This document shows positions 32,161 to 40,759 of a stretch of DNA of 60,350 bases, piece by piece. The translations under genes and the position numbers were made by a program. Positions within the stretch are counted from its first letter, which is position 1; the number at the start of each line of letters is the position of its first letter. The stretch spans positions 1-60,350 of the forward strand of contig DATMBC010000029.1 of the NCBI GenBank assembly GCA_035559435.1, given 5' to 3'. This DNA is from a bacterium (GTDB lineage Bacteria > Zixibacteria > MSB-5A5 > WJJR01). Under the pieces are notes generated by a model, which was not told the origin of the DNA, did no database searches, and saw only the letters and a list, made by a program, of their open reading frames with translations.

Positions 32161-32712
32161 ATGGTAAAACGGATCATGATTGCGGCGGCGGCGGTGGCGC
32201 TCAGTCTGCCGACCGCGGTCGCGCACGCGACCGGTTGGGGCATCGGCGGCTTCGGCGGGGTCAGCATTCCGATCGCGCAGGACGATGCGGCCAACGGAAT
32301 GGTCTTCGGCGGACATCTGCGGTTGTCGCTGGGGGGCATGCTCGGCATCGAGCCGAATTTCACGTATTTCAAGAACGGCGACTGGGAAATCGATGAAGTG
32401 CCCGGCGAGACGTTCGAGGGGTCCAAGCTCACCTCGGTGGGAATCAACGTCATCCTCGGCGGCGCGGGTCCGGCGGTCGGGTTTCGCTTCTTCCCCTTCG
32501 GCGGGATCAAGTATTACAATGAAGAGAACGACTTCCGCGACTTCAGCGACGGGCAGCTGGGGTTCTGTGGCGGCATGGGATTCGAGATTGGCTCGGGCCC
32601 CCTGGGCATCGAGGCGCGCGCCTCGGGCGAAATCCTGCCGCTGGACAATGGTGGATCGCGCAAGTGGGCGCACCTGCGCGCGGGACTCAACTATTACTTT
32701 GGCGTGAGATGA
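32161..32712 (+). CDS. Outer-membrane beta-barrel protein
   Basis: From the ATG at 32161 (GAGGAGGG upstream) the product is 183 residues, with a signal peptide (MVKRIMIAAAAVALSLPTAVAHA). The mature part alternates hydrophobic and polar residues with many Gly and aromatic residues, and ends in an aromatic strand (AGLNYYFGVR). This matches small 8-stranded OMP barrels such as OmpW/OmpA-like proteins. Ligand or cargo are unknown. It is followed 17 bases later by a lipoprotein gene, so the two probably form a pair. Confidence 0.82.
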   Translation: MVKRIMIAAAAVALSLPTAVAHATGWGIGGFGGVSIPIAQDDAANGMVFGGHLRLSLGGMLGIEPNFTYFKNGDWEIDEVPGETFEGSKLTSVGINVILGGAGPAVGFRFFPFGGIKYYNEENDFRDFSDGQLGFCGGMGFEIGSGPLGIEARASGEILPLDNGGSRKWAHLRAGLNYYFGVR

Positions 32713-32729
32713 AACGAGGCGAACCGACC

Positions 32730-33278
32730 ATGACAAAAACCAGACTGCACAAAGGATACCTGGCGGCCGCGCTGACGCTGTTGCTGCTGGCCGCGGGCTG
32801 TATCGTGTCCGGCCAGTTTGTCGTCGTCATCTCCGGCACACGCACAATCACATCCAGCGACGAGACGCTCGACTATCTGGCCGTGGACTTGACGGACAAC
32901 GAGACCTGGCAGGACCACAAGGATGACATCCAGGCGATCATCGATGTGAAATTCGAATGCGAGTTCGTCAACAACCTGAATTCCGCCGCCGACGGCGAGC
33001 TTTACATCTCCACCGAGTTGTACACCACCGCGGAGCAGGTCCGTACCAACGCGACCAAAGTCTTCGGCGGGCTGGCGCTGGAACCGTTGGAGGTCCGCTC
33101 GGTGTCGTTTTCCGAGTCGGCCGACTACGTTGAGAACCTGGAGACGGTGCTCGACCTGCTCGAGGGCGGCCAGTTCTACTTTTATGGCATCGCCGCCGAA
33201 GCGCCTTTCGACATCACGGTGCGCGGCGCGGGCGACGAGGATTACGTGCGTTTCCTGATTACCTTCTCCGCGGGCTGA
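32730..33278 (+). CDS. Predicted lipoprotein of unknown function
   Basis: From the ATG at 32730 the product is 182 residues. The signal (HKGYLAAALTLLLLAAGC) ends in a strong lipobox LAAGC, with Ile-Val after the cysteine. The mature protein looks like a beta-sandwich with many Asp, Thr and Glu residues and no recognised motif. An ATG at 32709 overlapping the previous stop is a possible alternative start. A strong terminator follows at 33306. Confidence 0.75.
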   Translation: MTKTRLHKGYLAAALTLLLLAAGCIVSGQFVVVISGTRTITSSDETLDYLAVDLTDNETWQDHKDDIQAIIDVKFECEFVNNLNSAADGELYISTELYTTAEQVRTNATKVFGGLALEPLEVRSVSFSESADYVENLETVLDLLEGGQFYFYGIAAEAPFDITVRGAGDEDYVRFLITFSAG

Positions 33279-33305
33279 AAACTTTCCGCATCTCCAGACA
33301 CAAGA

Positions 33306-33333
33306 GGCCGGCGCCTTGGCGCCGGCCTTTTCT
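33306..33333 (+). terminator. Strong intrinsic terminator
   Basis: A perfect 10-base GC stem (GGCCGGCGCC at 33306-33315, GGCGCCGGCC at 33318-33327) with a 2-base central TT, followed by TTTTCTT. It ends the SDR-to-lipoprotein transcript and lies between two convergent units. Confidence 0.85.
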
Positions 33334-33352
33334 TGTTGAGCCTGTCATCCTC

Positions 33353-33751
33353 TCAGCGCGGGACCAGCCGGGCGATCGCCTCGATCAGGTCGGTGGATTT
33401 GAACGGCTTCTTCAAGATGCAGTCGACGCCGATCTCGTTGGCGCTGCCGCTGGAGAACTCGGACAGATAGCCGGTCATGAGGATGATCGGGATCGCGGGG
33501 TAATCCTTGCGAACCAGCCGCGCCAGCGAGAGCCCGTCCATCCCGGGCATGCGGATGTCGGAGACGATCACGTCGGAGGGGGCATCGGCCAGCACATCCA
33601 GCGCGGCCACGCCATCGGAGGCGGTGCGCACGGTGTGGCCGGCATGACGGACCATCAGGTCCACCACGGTCAGGATCAGGGGATCGTCGTCAACTACCAA
33701 CACATTGAGCGGACGGGTGACGGTGATGGACGTGGAGCGGGGTGTGGTCAT
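33353..33751 (-). CDS. Single-domain response regulator (receiver domain)
   Basis: The 132-residue product is a CheY-like receiver with nothing else. The acidic pocket reads VLVVDDDPL at about residues 17-25. The phosphorylated Asp lies in VIVSDIRMPGMDG, the conserved Thr in ILMTGY and the Lys in ILKKPF. It has no output domain. No histidine kinase gene is nearby, so its partner is unknown. Confidence 0.9.
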   Translation of the reverse strand: MTTPRSTSITVTRPLNVLVVDDDPLILTVVDLMVRHAGHTVRTASDGVAALDVLADAPSDVIVSDIRMPGMDGLSLARLVRKDYPAIPIILMTGYLSEFSSGSANEIGVDCILKKPFKSTDLIEAIARLVPR

Positions 33752-33873
33752 CGCGTGAATAGTCCTCTCTCTCCCGTTGTAAGATCGGCACTTCGGTGGA
33801 ATGATTAAGGGGAGGGATGGGCGGCGCGGAGAGAGAAAAGTTGCCCATCCTATGGGAAGAATCCCATACTGGG

Positions 33874-34713
33874 TTAGACGGGCGGCGGCTGGCAGCGCGG
33901 GCAGAAGTGAGCGCTGCGTCCGGAGAGCACCAGTCGTTCGATGATGGCGCTACACGATAGGCACGGTAGCCCATCGCGCCCATAGACATGCAATTGCGGA
34001 GCGAATCCGCCGGCTTCGCCGGTCAGGTCGGAGAACGTGTCAAACGTGGTGCCGCAGGCCTCAATGGCCGCTGTGAGGATGCGCTGGATGGCGGCGCGTA
34101 AACGGCGGATATGGGCCCGATCGATGAGGTCGCCGGGCGAGAGCGGGTGCACTCCGGCGGCATGCAGCGCCTCATCGGCGTAGATGTTGCCCAAACCCGC
34201 GATCGCCGTCTGATCCAAAAGCAGCGACTTGATTGGACGATGAGTGCGTGCCAGGCGGCGACGCAGGTCGATCTCGGTGATCGTGTCGGCCTCCGGACCC
34301 AGCTTGGCGATGCCGGGATGACGGTGGGCATGACCATCGGGGACGAAGTCTGCACGGGCAAACTGGCGCGTGTCGACCAACACGAGGCGCCGCGCATCGG
34401 GCAATGGGCCGCCCGCCACTGTCAGGATCAAACGGTCGTAGCGTTCGCGGCGCGCATCGGGCGGATAGAGACGGAACCGTCCGGTCATGCGCAGGTGCGC
34501 GACGAAATGGCCGCCGCCGGCAAAAGAGATGACGATGTATTTGCCGCGACGGGTGACGCGTTCGACCGTGCGGCCGGTCAGGGCGTCTTTCCAGCCACGG
34601 GGATTGCCCTTGGAGATGCGCGCCGAGGCAAAGTCCACACGCTCGATACGCGCGCCGACAATCGCCGGACGCAGGGCGCGCACCACCGTTTCGACTTCGG
34701 GCAATTCGGGCAT
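33874..34713 (-). CDS. mutM: Formamidopyrimidine-DNA glycosylase
   Basis: MutM removes 8-oxoguanine and related lesions from DNA by base excision. From the ATG at 34713 the product is 279 residues. It starts MPELPEVETVV, which places the catalytic Pro and Glu directly after the initiator Met. The helix-two-turn-helix region has LDQTAIAGLGNIYADEAL, and the C-terminal zinc finger has two CxxC pairs (CLSC and CPRC). The frame stays open upstream, but only this start gives the required N-terminus. It begins 4 bases after the ABC ATPase stop. Confidence 0.96.
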   Translation of the reverse strand: MPELPEVETVVRALRPAIVGARIERVDFASARISKGNPRGWKDALTGRTVERVTRRGKYIVISFAGGGHFVAHLRMTGRFRLYPPDARRERYDRLILTVAGGPLPDARRLVLVDTRQFARADFVPDGHAHRHPGIAKLGPEADTITEIDLRRRLARTHRPIKSLLLDQTAIAGLGNIYADEALHAAGVHPLSPGDLIDRAHIRRLRAAIQRILTAAIEACGTTFDTFSDLTGEAGGFAPQLHVYGRDGLPCLSCSAIIERLVLSGRSAHFCPRCQPPPV

Positions 34714-34717
34714 GGGA

Positions 34718-35788
34718 TCAAACGGTCGCGCGCAGACGTTGCCCGCTTGGGGGATCGAAGAACAACAGCCGGTCGGGCCGCGGCTCCGGCGCGACCGGGG
34801 CGCCGATCGGCAAAGCGGCATGGGCTTCGGCCAATACGGTCAGTTGCCGTGGGCCGTCGGTGACGACACACTGCACCTTGTCGCCAAGGAATTCCTGCGA
34901 AGCGATCCGCCAGCGGCCGTCATCGTCGGCCCGCAATTGCACATGCTCGGGACGCACCCCGACTTCGACCGCGGCCGGCCAGGCGCCGGCGGGCCGGGAT
35001 GACGTTCTCCAACCATACGGATCGACCACCAATGCGCCGTCGGATTGTCGCACCACCGCATCCAGCATGTTGATCGTCGGACGGCCGAGGAACTGCGCGA
35101 CGAAACGATTCGGCGGGTCATCATAGAGCGCCTGTGGTGTGCCGATGCCCATCAGAGTCCCGGACTCCAAAACGACAATCCGGTCGGCCATGGTCAGGGC
35201 TTCGGTCTGATCATGGGTGACATACAGCGAGGTCTTTCCCAGCTCTTTCTGGCGGGCGACGATCTCACGGCGCATGCCGGCGCGCAACGGCGCATCGAGA
35301 TTTGACAGCGGCTCATCGAACAAAAAGATGCGGGGATCGGCCGCCATGGCGCGCCCGAGCGCGACCCGCTGCCGCTGACCGCCGGACAATTCACGCGGAC
35401 GGCGTGTCAGTTGCGCGGTCAGTTGCAGCGCGTCGGCAATCTGCCGCACGCGTCGGGCGATGTCGTCTTTGGCCACGCGGCGAATTTTCAGCGGGAAGGC
35501 AATGTTATCGTGAACCGTCCAATGCGGATACAGGGCATAGGATTGGAACACCATGGCGACGCCACGGTCCTTCGGCGGCCGCGGGGTGACATCGGCGCCA
35601 TCGATCAGAACACGTCCGGCGTCCGGCGACTCCAGTCCGGCGACCACGCGCAACAACGTCGACTTGCCGCACCCCGAAGGACCGACAATGACCAGGAACT
35701 CCCCATCGCTGACGGTAAACGAAACCCCGGCCAGCGCGACCGTGGGGCCATAGGCCTTGCGGATGCTGTCAAATTCCACGCGCGACAA
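34718..35788 (-). CDS. MalK/UgpC-type ABC transporter ATPase
   Basis: From the TTG at 35788 (GAGG upstream) the product is about 356 residues. Features are Walker A VGPSGCGKSTLLRVVAG, Q-loop region FQSYALYPHWTVHDNIAFPL, signature LSGGQRQRVALGRAM, Walker B FLFDEPLSNLDA and the switch VTHDQTEA. A C-terminal TOBE-type regulatory domain follows. These are the features of ATPases that power carbohydrate importers. No permease or binding-protein gene is nearby, so it may serve distant transporters. The TTG start is the weakest part of this call. Confidence 0.9.
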   Translation of the reverse strand: MSRVEFDSIRKAYGPTVALAGVSFTVSDGEFLVIVGPSGCGKSTLLRVVAGLESPDAGRVLIDGADVTPRPPKDRGVAMVFQSYALYPHWTVHDNIAFPLKIRRVAKDDIARRVRQIADALQLTAQLTRRPRELSGGQRQRVALGRAMAADPRIFLFDEPLSNLDAPLRAGMRREIVARQKELGKTSLYVTHDQTEALTMADRIVVLESGTLMGIGTPQALYDDPPNRFVAQFLGRPTINMLDAVVRQSDGALVVDPYGWRTSSRPAGAWPAAVEVGVRPEHVQLRADDDGRWRIASQEFLGDKVQCVVTDGPRQLTVLAEAHAALPIGAPVAPEPRPDRLLFFDPPSGQRLRATV

Positions 35789-35942
35789 AACGATGATCCT
35801 CAAGTCGATGCACGCGCCAATGTGCGACGCGGCGCGCCCGCCGTCAAGCCGCAGCAAAGACCGTTCGTGATGTGGGTTGACTCCGGCCGGGAAAGTCCCG
35901 TCTTTGGCGCGGGGGAAATACCTTCCGTGGGAGAGTAAGCGC

Positions 35943-37379
35943 ATGCGCAGTGTGGCCAGACGGATCCCGACGGGTCCGACGATTGATACCAGCATCTTCA
36001 AAAGCTACGACATTCGCGGCATCGTTCCCGACCAACTGAATACCGAAGTGGCCCGGCTGGTAGGGCGGGTGTTCCGGTCCGAACTGCCCGGGCCGGTGGT
36101 GGCGGTGGGCCGCGACATGCGGATTCATTCCGACGAGCTGACCGATGCGCTCTGCGAAGGGTTGGTCGCCGGTGGGTGCACGGTCCTCGATGTCGGACGG
36201 GTCTCGACCGACGCGCTCTACTTCGCGGTGGGGCACTTGCAGACCGACGGCGGAATCATGGTCACCGCCTCGCACAATCCGCCGGAGTACAACGGGTTCA
36301 AGATGTGCCGTCGCGGCGCCGAACCGCTGTCGGGCAAGGACGGCATCAACCGCATCGCCGAAATGATCTCGCTGGGCGATGTCGACGAACCGACCGCCGA
36401 GGGACGCATCGAGGAACGGGATATCCTGCCGGCTTTCACCGAACATGTCCTCTCGTTTATCGATCGCGCGAAGATCCGACCGTTCAAGATCGTCATCGAC
36501 GCCGGCAACGGCATGGCGGGGGTCACCGTGCCGCGGGTCTTCGAACATCTCCCCTGCCAGGTCATTCCGCTGTTCATGGAGTTGGACGGGCGTTTCCCCA
36601 ACCATCTCGCCAATCCGATCGAGCCGGAGAACCTGAAGGATTTGCAGGAGCGCGTGTTGGCCGAGCGCGCCGATTTCGGCGTGGCCTTCGACGGCGACGC
36701 CGACCGCATGTTTCTGATCGATGAGAACGCCAAACCCATCGGGGGTGACATCGTGACCCTGCTGGTGGCCAGGAGTCTGCTGGCGAAGAATCCGGGCGCA
36801 ACCATCCTCTACAACATCATCTGCTCACGGGCGGTCTCGGAAGGGATCATGGCCGCCGGTGGCCGCGCGGTGCGCACACCGGTAGGGCACGCACTGATCA
36901 AGCCGATCATGAAGAAGGAAAACGCCATCTTTGGCGGGGAGCACTCCGGCCACTTTTACTTCCAGAAGAACTGGTATGCCGACTCGGGGCTGATCGCGCT
37001 TCTGGTGGCGATGGAGGCCATATCCGAGTCGGATAAGTCGTTGTCCCAGTTGGTCCATTCGCTGGATCCGTACTTCCGCTCGGGCGAGATAAACAGTAAG
37101 GTGACCAGCATCCCCAAGACGCTGCAGAAGATTGAGGCGGCCTTCCCGGACCGTTTGATTGACCGGTTGGATGGGATCACGATCCAAGCGGAAGACTGGT
37201 GGTTCAATGTCCGGCCCTCCAACACCGAACCCCTGCTGCGGCTTAACGTCGAGGCGAAATCGGCCGATCTATTAAAAGAGAAGACGGAAGAGGTTCTCCG
37301 TCTCATTCGGGGCCGAAAGCGCACCGCCCCCAACACGACGAAACCCAAGGCCAAAGGCAAGGCCAAGGCCAAGGCCTGA
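35943..37379 (+). CDS. Phosphomannomutase/phosphoglucomutase
   Basis: The product of about 478 residues belongs to the alpha-D-phosphohexomutase superfamily, most like the AlgC/ManB type. The phosphoserine loop reads GGIMVTASHNPPEYNG, the metal loop FDGDADRMF, the sugar-binding loop GGEHSGHFYF, and the phosphate-binding loop RPSNTEPLLRLNVEA. Substrates would be mannose- or glucose-1-/6-phosphate, used for GDP-mannose or polysaccharide precursors. The last 20 residues are a Lys/Ala-rich tail that is not part of the fold. GGAGAG lies before the ATG at 35943. It is followed 41 bases later by a response regulator. Confidence 0.94.
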   Translation: MRSVARRIPTGPTIDTSIFKSYDIRGIVPDQLNTEVARLVGRVFRSELPGPVVAVGRDMRIHSDELTDALCEGLVAGGCTVLDVGRVSTDALYFAVGHLQTDGGIMVTASHNPPEYNGFKMCRRGAEPLSGKDGINRIAEMISLGDVDEPTAEGRIEERDILPAFTEHVLSFIDRAKIRPFKIVIDAGNGMAGVTVPRVFEHLPCQVIPLFMELDGRFPNHLANPIEPENLKDLQERVLAERADFGVAFDGDADRMFLIDENAKPIGGDIVTLLVARSLLAKNPGATILYNIICSRAVSEGIMAAGGRAVRTPVGHALIKPIMKKENAIFGGEHSGHFYFQKNWYADSGLIALLVAMEAISESDKSLSQLVHSLDPYFRSGEINSKVTSIPKTLQKIEAAFPDRLIDRLDGITIQAEDWWFNVRPSNTEPLLRLNVEAKSADLLKEKTEEVLRLIRGRKRTAPNTTKPKAKGKAKAKA

Positions 37380-37420
37380 CGTCACGCGGGCGGCGCGCCA
37401 ATCCAGGAGGGATGTCGCCC

Positions 37421-38188
37421 GTGACCACTGCCTCACCCAAGCATCTGTTGATCGTCGACGACGATCCGCGCATCCGTGGTTTGCTCTCCGAAGCGCTGGG
37501 CGCGCTCGGCTATGCGACTTCGCAGGCCGGCAACGGCCGTGAGGCGTTGGAGATGGTCTATCACCACGATTACGACTGCGTGATCACCGACATCCGCATG
37601 CCGGAGATCGACGGGTTGACCCTGTTGCAGGCCCTCAAGGCGCAGAAGCCGGAGCTGCCGGTGGTGATGATCACCGCGTTTGCCGTCCCGCAGCACAAGG
37701 CCGAGGCGGTCGAGTCGGGCGCCGATGGCTTCCTGATGAAACCGTTCCGTCTCTCCAAGATCGAGGACGTGCTGGAGCGGGTGCTGGGGCACGCCAACAG
37801 CAACGGCCATGCCAAGCGGCCGATCCGCGCGGTGTTGGTGGTGGACGACGATCCCGAGTTCCGGATCCTGCTTCTGGAAGTGCTCGAAGCGATGCGCTAC
37901 AACGTCGAAAGCGCCGGCAGCGCCGAGGAGGCGCTGACCCACATTGAGCATCATTGCCCCGATGCCATCATCGTCGACTACCGTCTGCCGGGAATGAGCG
38001 GCGAGACGCTGGTGAAGACGATCAAGGGCCTGCACCCGGAACTGCCGGTCATCATGATCTCCGGGTATGCGCCGTCGCTGTCGGGGCGCGAATACGCCGA
38101 CGGCGCGGCCGACGCGTTCCTCATGAAGCCCTTTCGGATTGACCGGATCGGCGACGTGCTCCGTTCGCTGGAAGCGACGGAGCGTTAG
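37421..38188 (+). CDS. Tandem receiver-domain response regulator
   Basis: The product of about 255 residues consists of two receiver domains joined by a short linker. Domain 1 has LLIVDDDPRI, ITDIRMPEIDG, MITAF and LMKPFR; domain 2 has VLVVDDDPEF, IIVDYRLPGMSG, MISGY and LMKPFR. All active-site residues are kept in both. No output domain is present, so it likely works in a phosphorelay. An ATG at 37412 lies one base after AGGAGGG, which is too close; the GTG at 37421 has proper spacing, so I used it. The 3' end overlaps the convergent antiporter gene by 4 bases. Confidence 0.88.
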   Translation: MTTASPKHLLIVDDDPRIRGLLSEALGALGYATSQAGNGREALEMVYHHDYDCVITDIRMPEIDGLTLLQALKAQKPELPVVMITAFAVPQHKAEAVESGADGFLMKPFRLSKIEDVLERVLGHANSNGHAKRPIRAVLVVDDDPEFRILLLEVLEAMRYNVESAGSAEEALTHIEHHCPDAIIVDYRLPGMSGETLVKTIKGLHPELPVIMISGYAPSLSGREYADGAADAFLMKPFRIDRIGDVLRSLEATER

Positions 38189-39906
38189 GCCGACACCGCG
38201 GGCGGCTCATCGTCGATGCCGCGCCGATCCCGAATCCGCACGCGTTCATCGACCACGGTTTCCACACTCGCCCCGCAGGCCAAAAGCACACGGGCGGTGA
38301 CCTCCACCGCCGCTTCCAATTCCGCCGGCACGACATCGGTCGCGCCCGCTTTCAGCAGCGGCTCCACCGACGAGACGAACCGCGCGCGGACCAGCACCGG
38401 GACCACCGGCGAAATGCGCCGCGCGGCGCGGACGCTCTGCTCGGCCGCCTGCGGATCATTGACCACCAGCACCAGCATGCGCGCGCGCCGCAAACCGAGA
38501 TGCTCGAGCACATCGGCGTTGGTCACATCGCCGTAGACAATTGGTTCATGTTCGGCGGCGGCCTCGCGCACAGTCTGCGGATTCAGGTCAACCACCAGAT
38601 AGGGTATGCCGGCGGCGCGCAGGGCATGCCCCAACTCGCGTCCGGCCACACCCCAGCCGGCGATGATGACGTGATCATGAAGGCGGCTGATCGGCCCTTC
38701 CTCATCCGGCGCGGGCGCAGCGCGGAAAAGCCGAATCAGCCAGGTCCGTCGGCCGGCGGCTTCGGCCAGACGCGGTCCCTGCGCCATCAGCAGCGGAGCG
38801 ATCACCATGCTCAGGATGATGGCCACCAGCAGCGTGTCCCCGAAGGAGTACGCCATCAGCGGGGTGCCGTTCGCCGCTGAGATCAACACAAATGAGAACT
38901 CGCCAACCTGCGCCAGCGACAGGCCGGCGAGGATGGCCACCCGCAACGGCAGACGCATCAACCAAACCACCAGCATCACGATAAGACTCTTGGCCGCCAG
39001 GATGAGCGCCAGCCAGGCGAGGATGGGCAGGAACGTCCGCAAGATGATGCCGGGATCAAGCAGCATCCCGATCGACACAAAGAAGAAGCTGGTGAGCAGT
39101 TCCCGGAACGGGATGAGGTCCGCCATCGCCTGATGCCGATACTCACTGCCGGAAATGACCAGACCGGCGAGAAACGCTCCCAGCGCCAGGGAGACACCCG
39201 CCTGGGTGGCGACCCAGGCGGTGCCGATGCACACCAGAAGGGCGGTGAGAATGAACAGATCGCGTTGCCGTGTCTGCGCCACCCAATGCAACACCCGCGG
39301 CACCAGGAAGAACGCCGCCAGCAGCACGACAATCAGCGCGGCGATAGTCACCAGCGCGGCAATCCAGATCCAGCCGCCCACCGTGGAACCGCCGGCCAGG
39401 AGCGGAATGGCGAGCATCATCGGCACGACGCAAAGGTCCTGAAAGACCAGTATGCCGAGCGTCAGGCGGCCGTGCGGAGAGTGAAGATCGCCGCGGCTCT
39501 CCAACGCGCGCAGCACGATCGCGGTGCTGGAAACCGCGATCAGAAACCCCAGAAAGATTGTCTGTGAAACTGTCAGCCCCAGCGCCAAGCCCAAGAGCGC
39601 GAAGATGCCCCCGGTGATCCCGACTTGGAGCGCGCCACCGACCAGGATCGACCGCCAGAGGCGGCGCAGTCGCTCCAACGAAAGTTCCATTCCGATGCCG
39701 AACAGCAGGAGTGCGACGCCGATCTCGGAAAGCAATGCGACTTGCCGCGGGTCACTGATGAGGGCGATCGATTTGGGACCGACGATGGTGCCGGCAATAA
39801 TGTAGCCGGCGATGGGCGGGATGCCAAACCGGCGCAGGAATCCCACCACCACCACGGCCGTGGCGAGGATGATGGCCAGATCGCGGAGTATTGACAGGTC
39901 GTGCAT
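38185..39906 (-). CDS. CPA2-family (Kef-type) K+/H+ or Na+/H+ antiporter
   Basis: The 573-residue protein has 12-13 membrane segments (about 1-390), with the Kef/CPA2 pattern SLERLRRLWRSIL and LVFQDLCVVPMMLAIPL. A C-terminal RCK/TrkA-N domain is marked by IIAGWGVAGRELGHALRAAG, a Rossmann fold for NAD(H) that normally gates transport. Its role would be pH or potassium homeostasis. It follows suhB by 9 bases. The short distal C-terminal part after the Rossmann fold looks degenerate. The gene is convergent with the tandem receiver gene. Confidence 0.92.
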   Translation of the reverse strand: MHDLSILRDLAIILATAVVVVGFLRRFGIPPIAGYIIAGTIVGPKSIALISDPRQVALLSEIGVALLLFGIGMELSLERLRRLWRSILVGGALQVGITGGIFALLGLALGLTVSQTIFLGFLIAVSSTAIVLRALESRGDLHSPHGRLTLGILVFQDLCVVPMMLAIPLLAGGSTVGGWIWIAALVTIAALIVVLLAAFFLVPRVLHWVAQTRQRDLFILTALLVCIGTAWVATQAGVSLALGAFLAGLVISGSEYRHQAMADLIPFRELLTSFFFVSIGMLLDPGIILRTFLPILAWLALILAAKSLIVMLVVWLMRLPLRVAILAGLSLAQVGEFSFVLISAANGTPLMAYSFGDTLLVAIILSMVIAPLLMAQGPRLAEAAGRRTWLIRLFRAAPAPDEEGPISRLHDHVIIAGWGVAGRELGHALRAAGIPYLVVDLNPQTVREAAAEHEPIVYGDVTNADVLEHLGLRRARMLVLVVNDPQAAEQSVRAARRISPVVPVLVRARFVSSVEPLLKAGATDVVPAELEAAVEVTARVLLACGASVETVVDERVRIRDRRGIDDEPPAVSA

Positions 39907-39915
39907 CGTCAGCCG

Positions 39916-40743
39916 CTACCGCGGATACCGTCCGAGTTTGATAGTGGCCAGCATCTGCCGGTGCAACACGGGGTTGGCGGCGACCGCCTGGCCCCGGGCC
40001 AGCGTGAACGGGTTGCCGTCGAAGTCGGTCACCTGCGCGCCCGCCTCCCGACAGAGTATGGTGGCGGCGGCAAAGTCCCAAGGGGAGAGTTTCATCTCCC
40101 AGAAGCCATCGAAGCGTCCGGCGGCGGTCCAGGCCAGGTCCAACGCGGCGGCGCCCATGCGGCGGATGGCGCGGGCGGTCTTGGCGAAGCGGGCGAAGTG
40201 GTCCAGATTGTCGAATTCGCTGTCGCGAATGTCATAGGGAAATCCGGTGGCCAAAATCGCGTTTCCCAGATCGGCGGTCTGTGAGACGGATAGCCGATGC
40301 CCATTGAGATACGCCCCGCCGCCGCTGGTGGCGGTGAACAGTTCACGCCCCATCGGGTGATAGACGATGCCGCAGATCGGCTGCTCCCCACGCCACAGCC
40401 CCATCGACACGCAGAAGATCGGCAAACCATGCGCGTAGTTGGTCGTGCCATCCAGCGGGTCCACATACCAGGCGTACCCGCTTTCGGCCCGCCGCTCGGA
40501 GCCCTCCTCAGCGATGATCGCAAAGTCGGGAAAGGTCTTCTGCAGTGACGCGACGATCAGCTCCTCGGCGCGGCGGTCCATCTCGGTGACGAGATTAATG
40601 GCGCCTTTCAGCTCAACGGTGTGTGTGCCGCCGAGGTGAGCGGCCAGCAGGTCGCCGGCGGCACGGGCGATGGGAATGGCCGATTCCAGATACTCACGCC
40701 CGAGCGGGTCGGTCGGGGCGGCGTGTTCGGCGCGCGGTGTCAT
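39916..40743 (-). CDS. suhB: Inositol monophosphatase family protein
   Basis: The 275-residue protein has the metal-binding motifs of inositol monophosphatases: AIIAEEGSE, VDPLDGTTNYAHGLP and SPWDFAAATILCREAGA. It hydrolyses myo-inositol phosphates or related sugar phosphates; SuhB in E. coli also acts on RNA polymerase. The substrate cannot be chosen from sequence. It lies between the ABC exporter genes and the antiporter, with short gaps, and probably shares their transcript. Confidence 0.93.
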   Translation of the reverse strand: MTPRAEHAAPTDPLGREYLESAIPIARAAGDLLAAHLGGTHTVELKGAINLVTEMDRRAEELIVASLQKTFPDFAIIAEEGSERRAESGYAWYVDPLDGTTNYAHGLPIFCVSMGLWRGEQPICGIVYHPMGRELFTATSGGGAYLNGHRLSVSQTADLGNAILATGFPYDIRDSEFDNLDHFARFAKTARAIRRMGAAALDLAWTAAGRFDGFWEMKLSPWDFAAATILCREAGAQVTDFDGNPFTLARGQAVAANPVLHRQMLATIKLGRYPR

Positions 40744-40759
40744 GGGATGCTCCCTGGAT

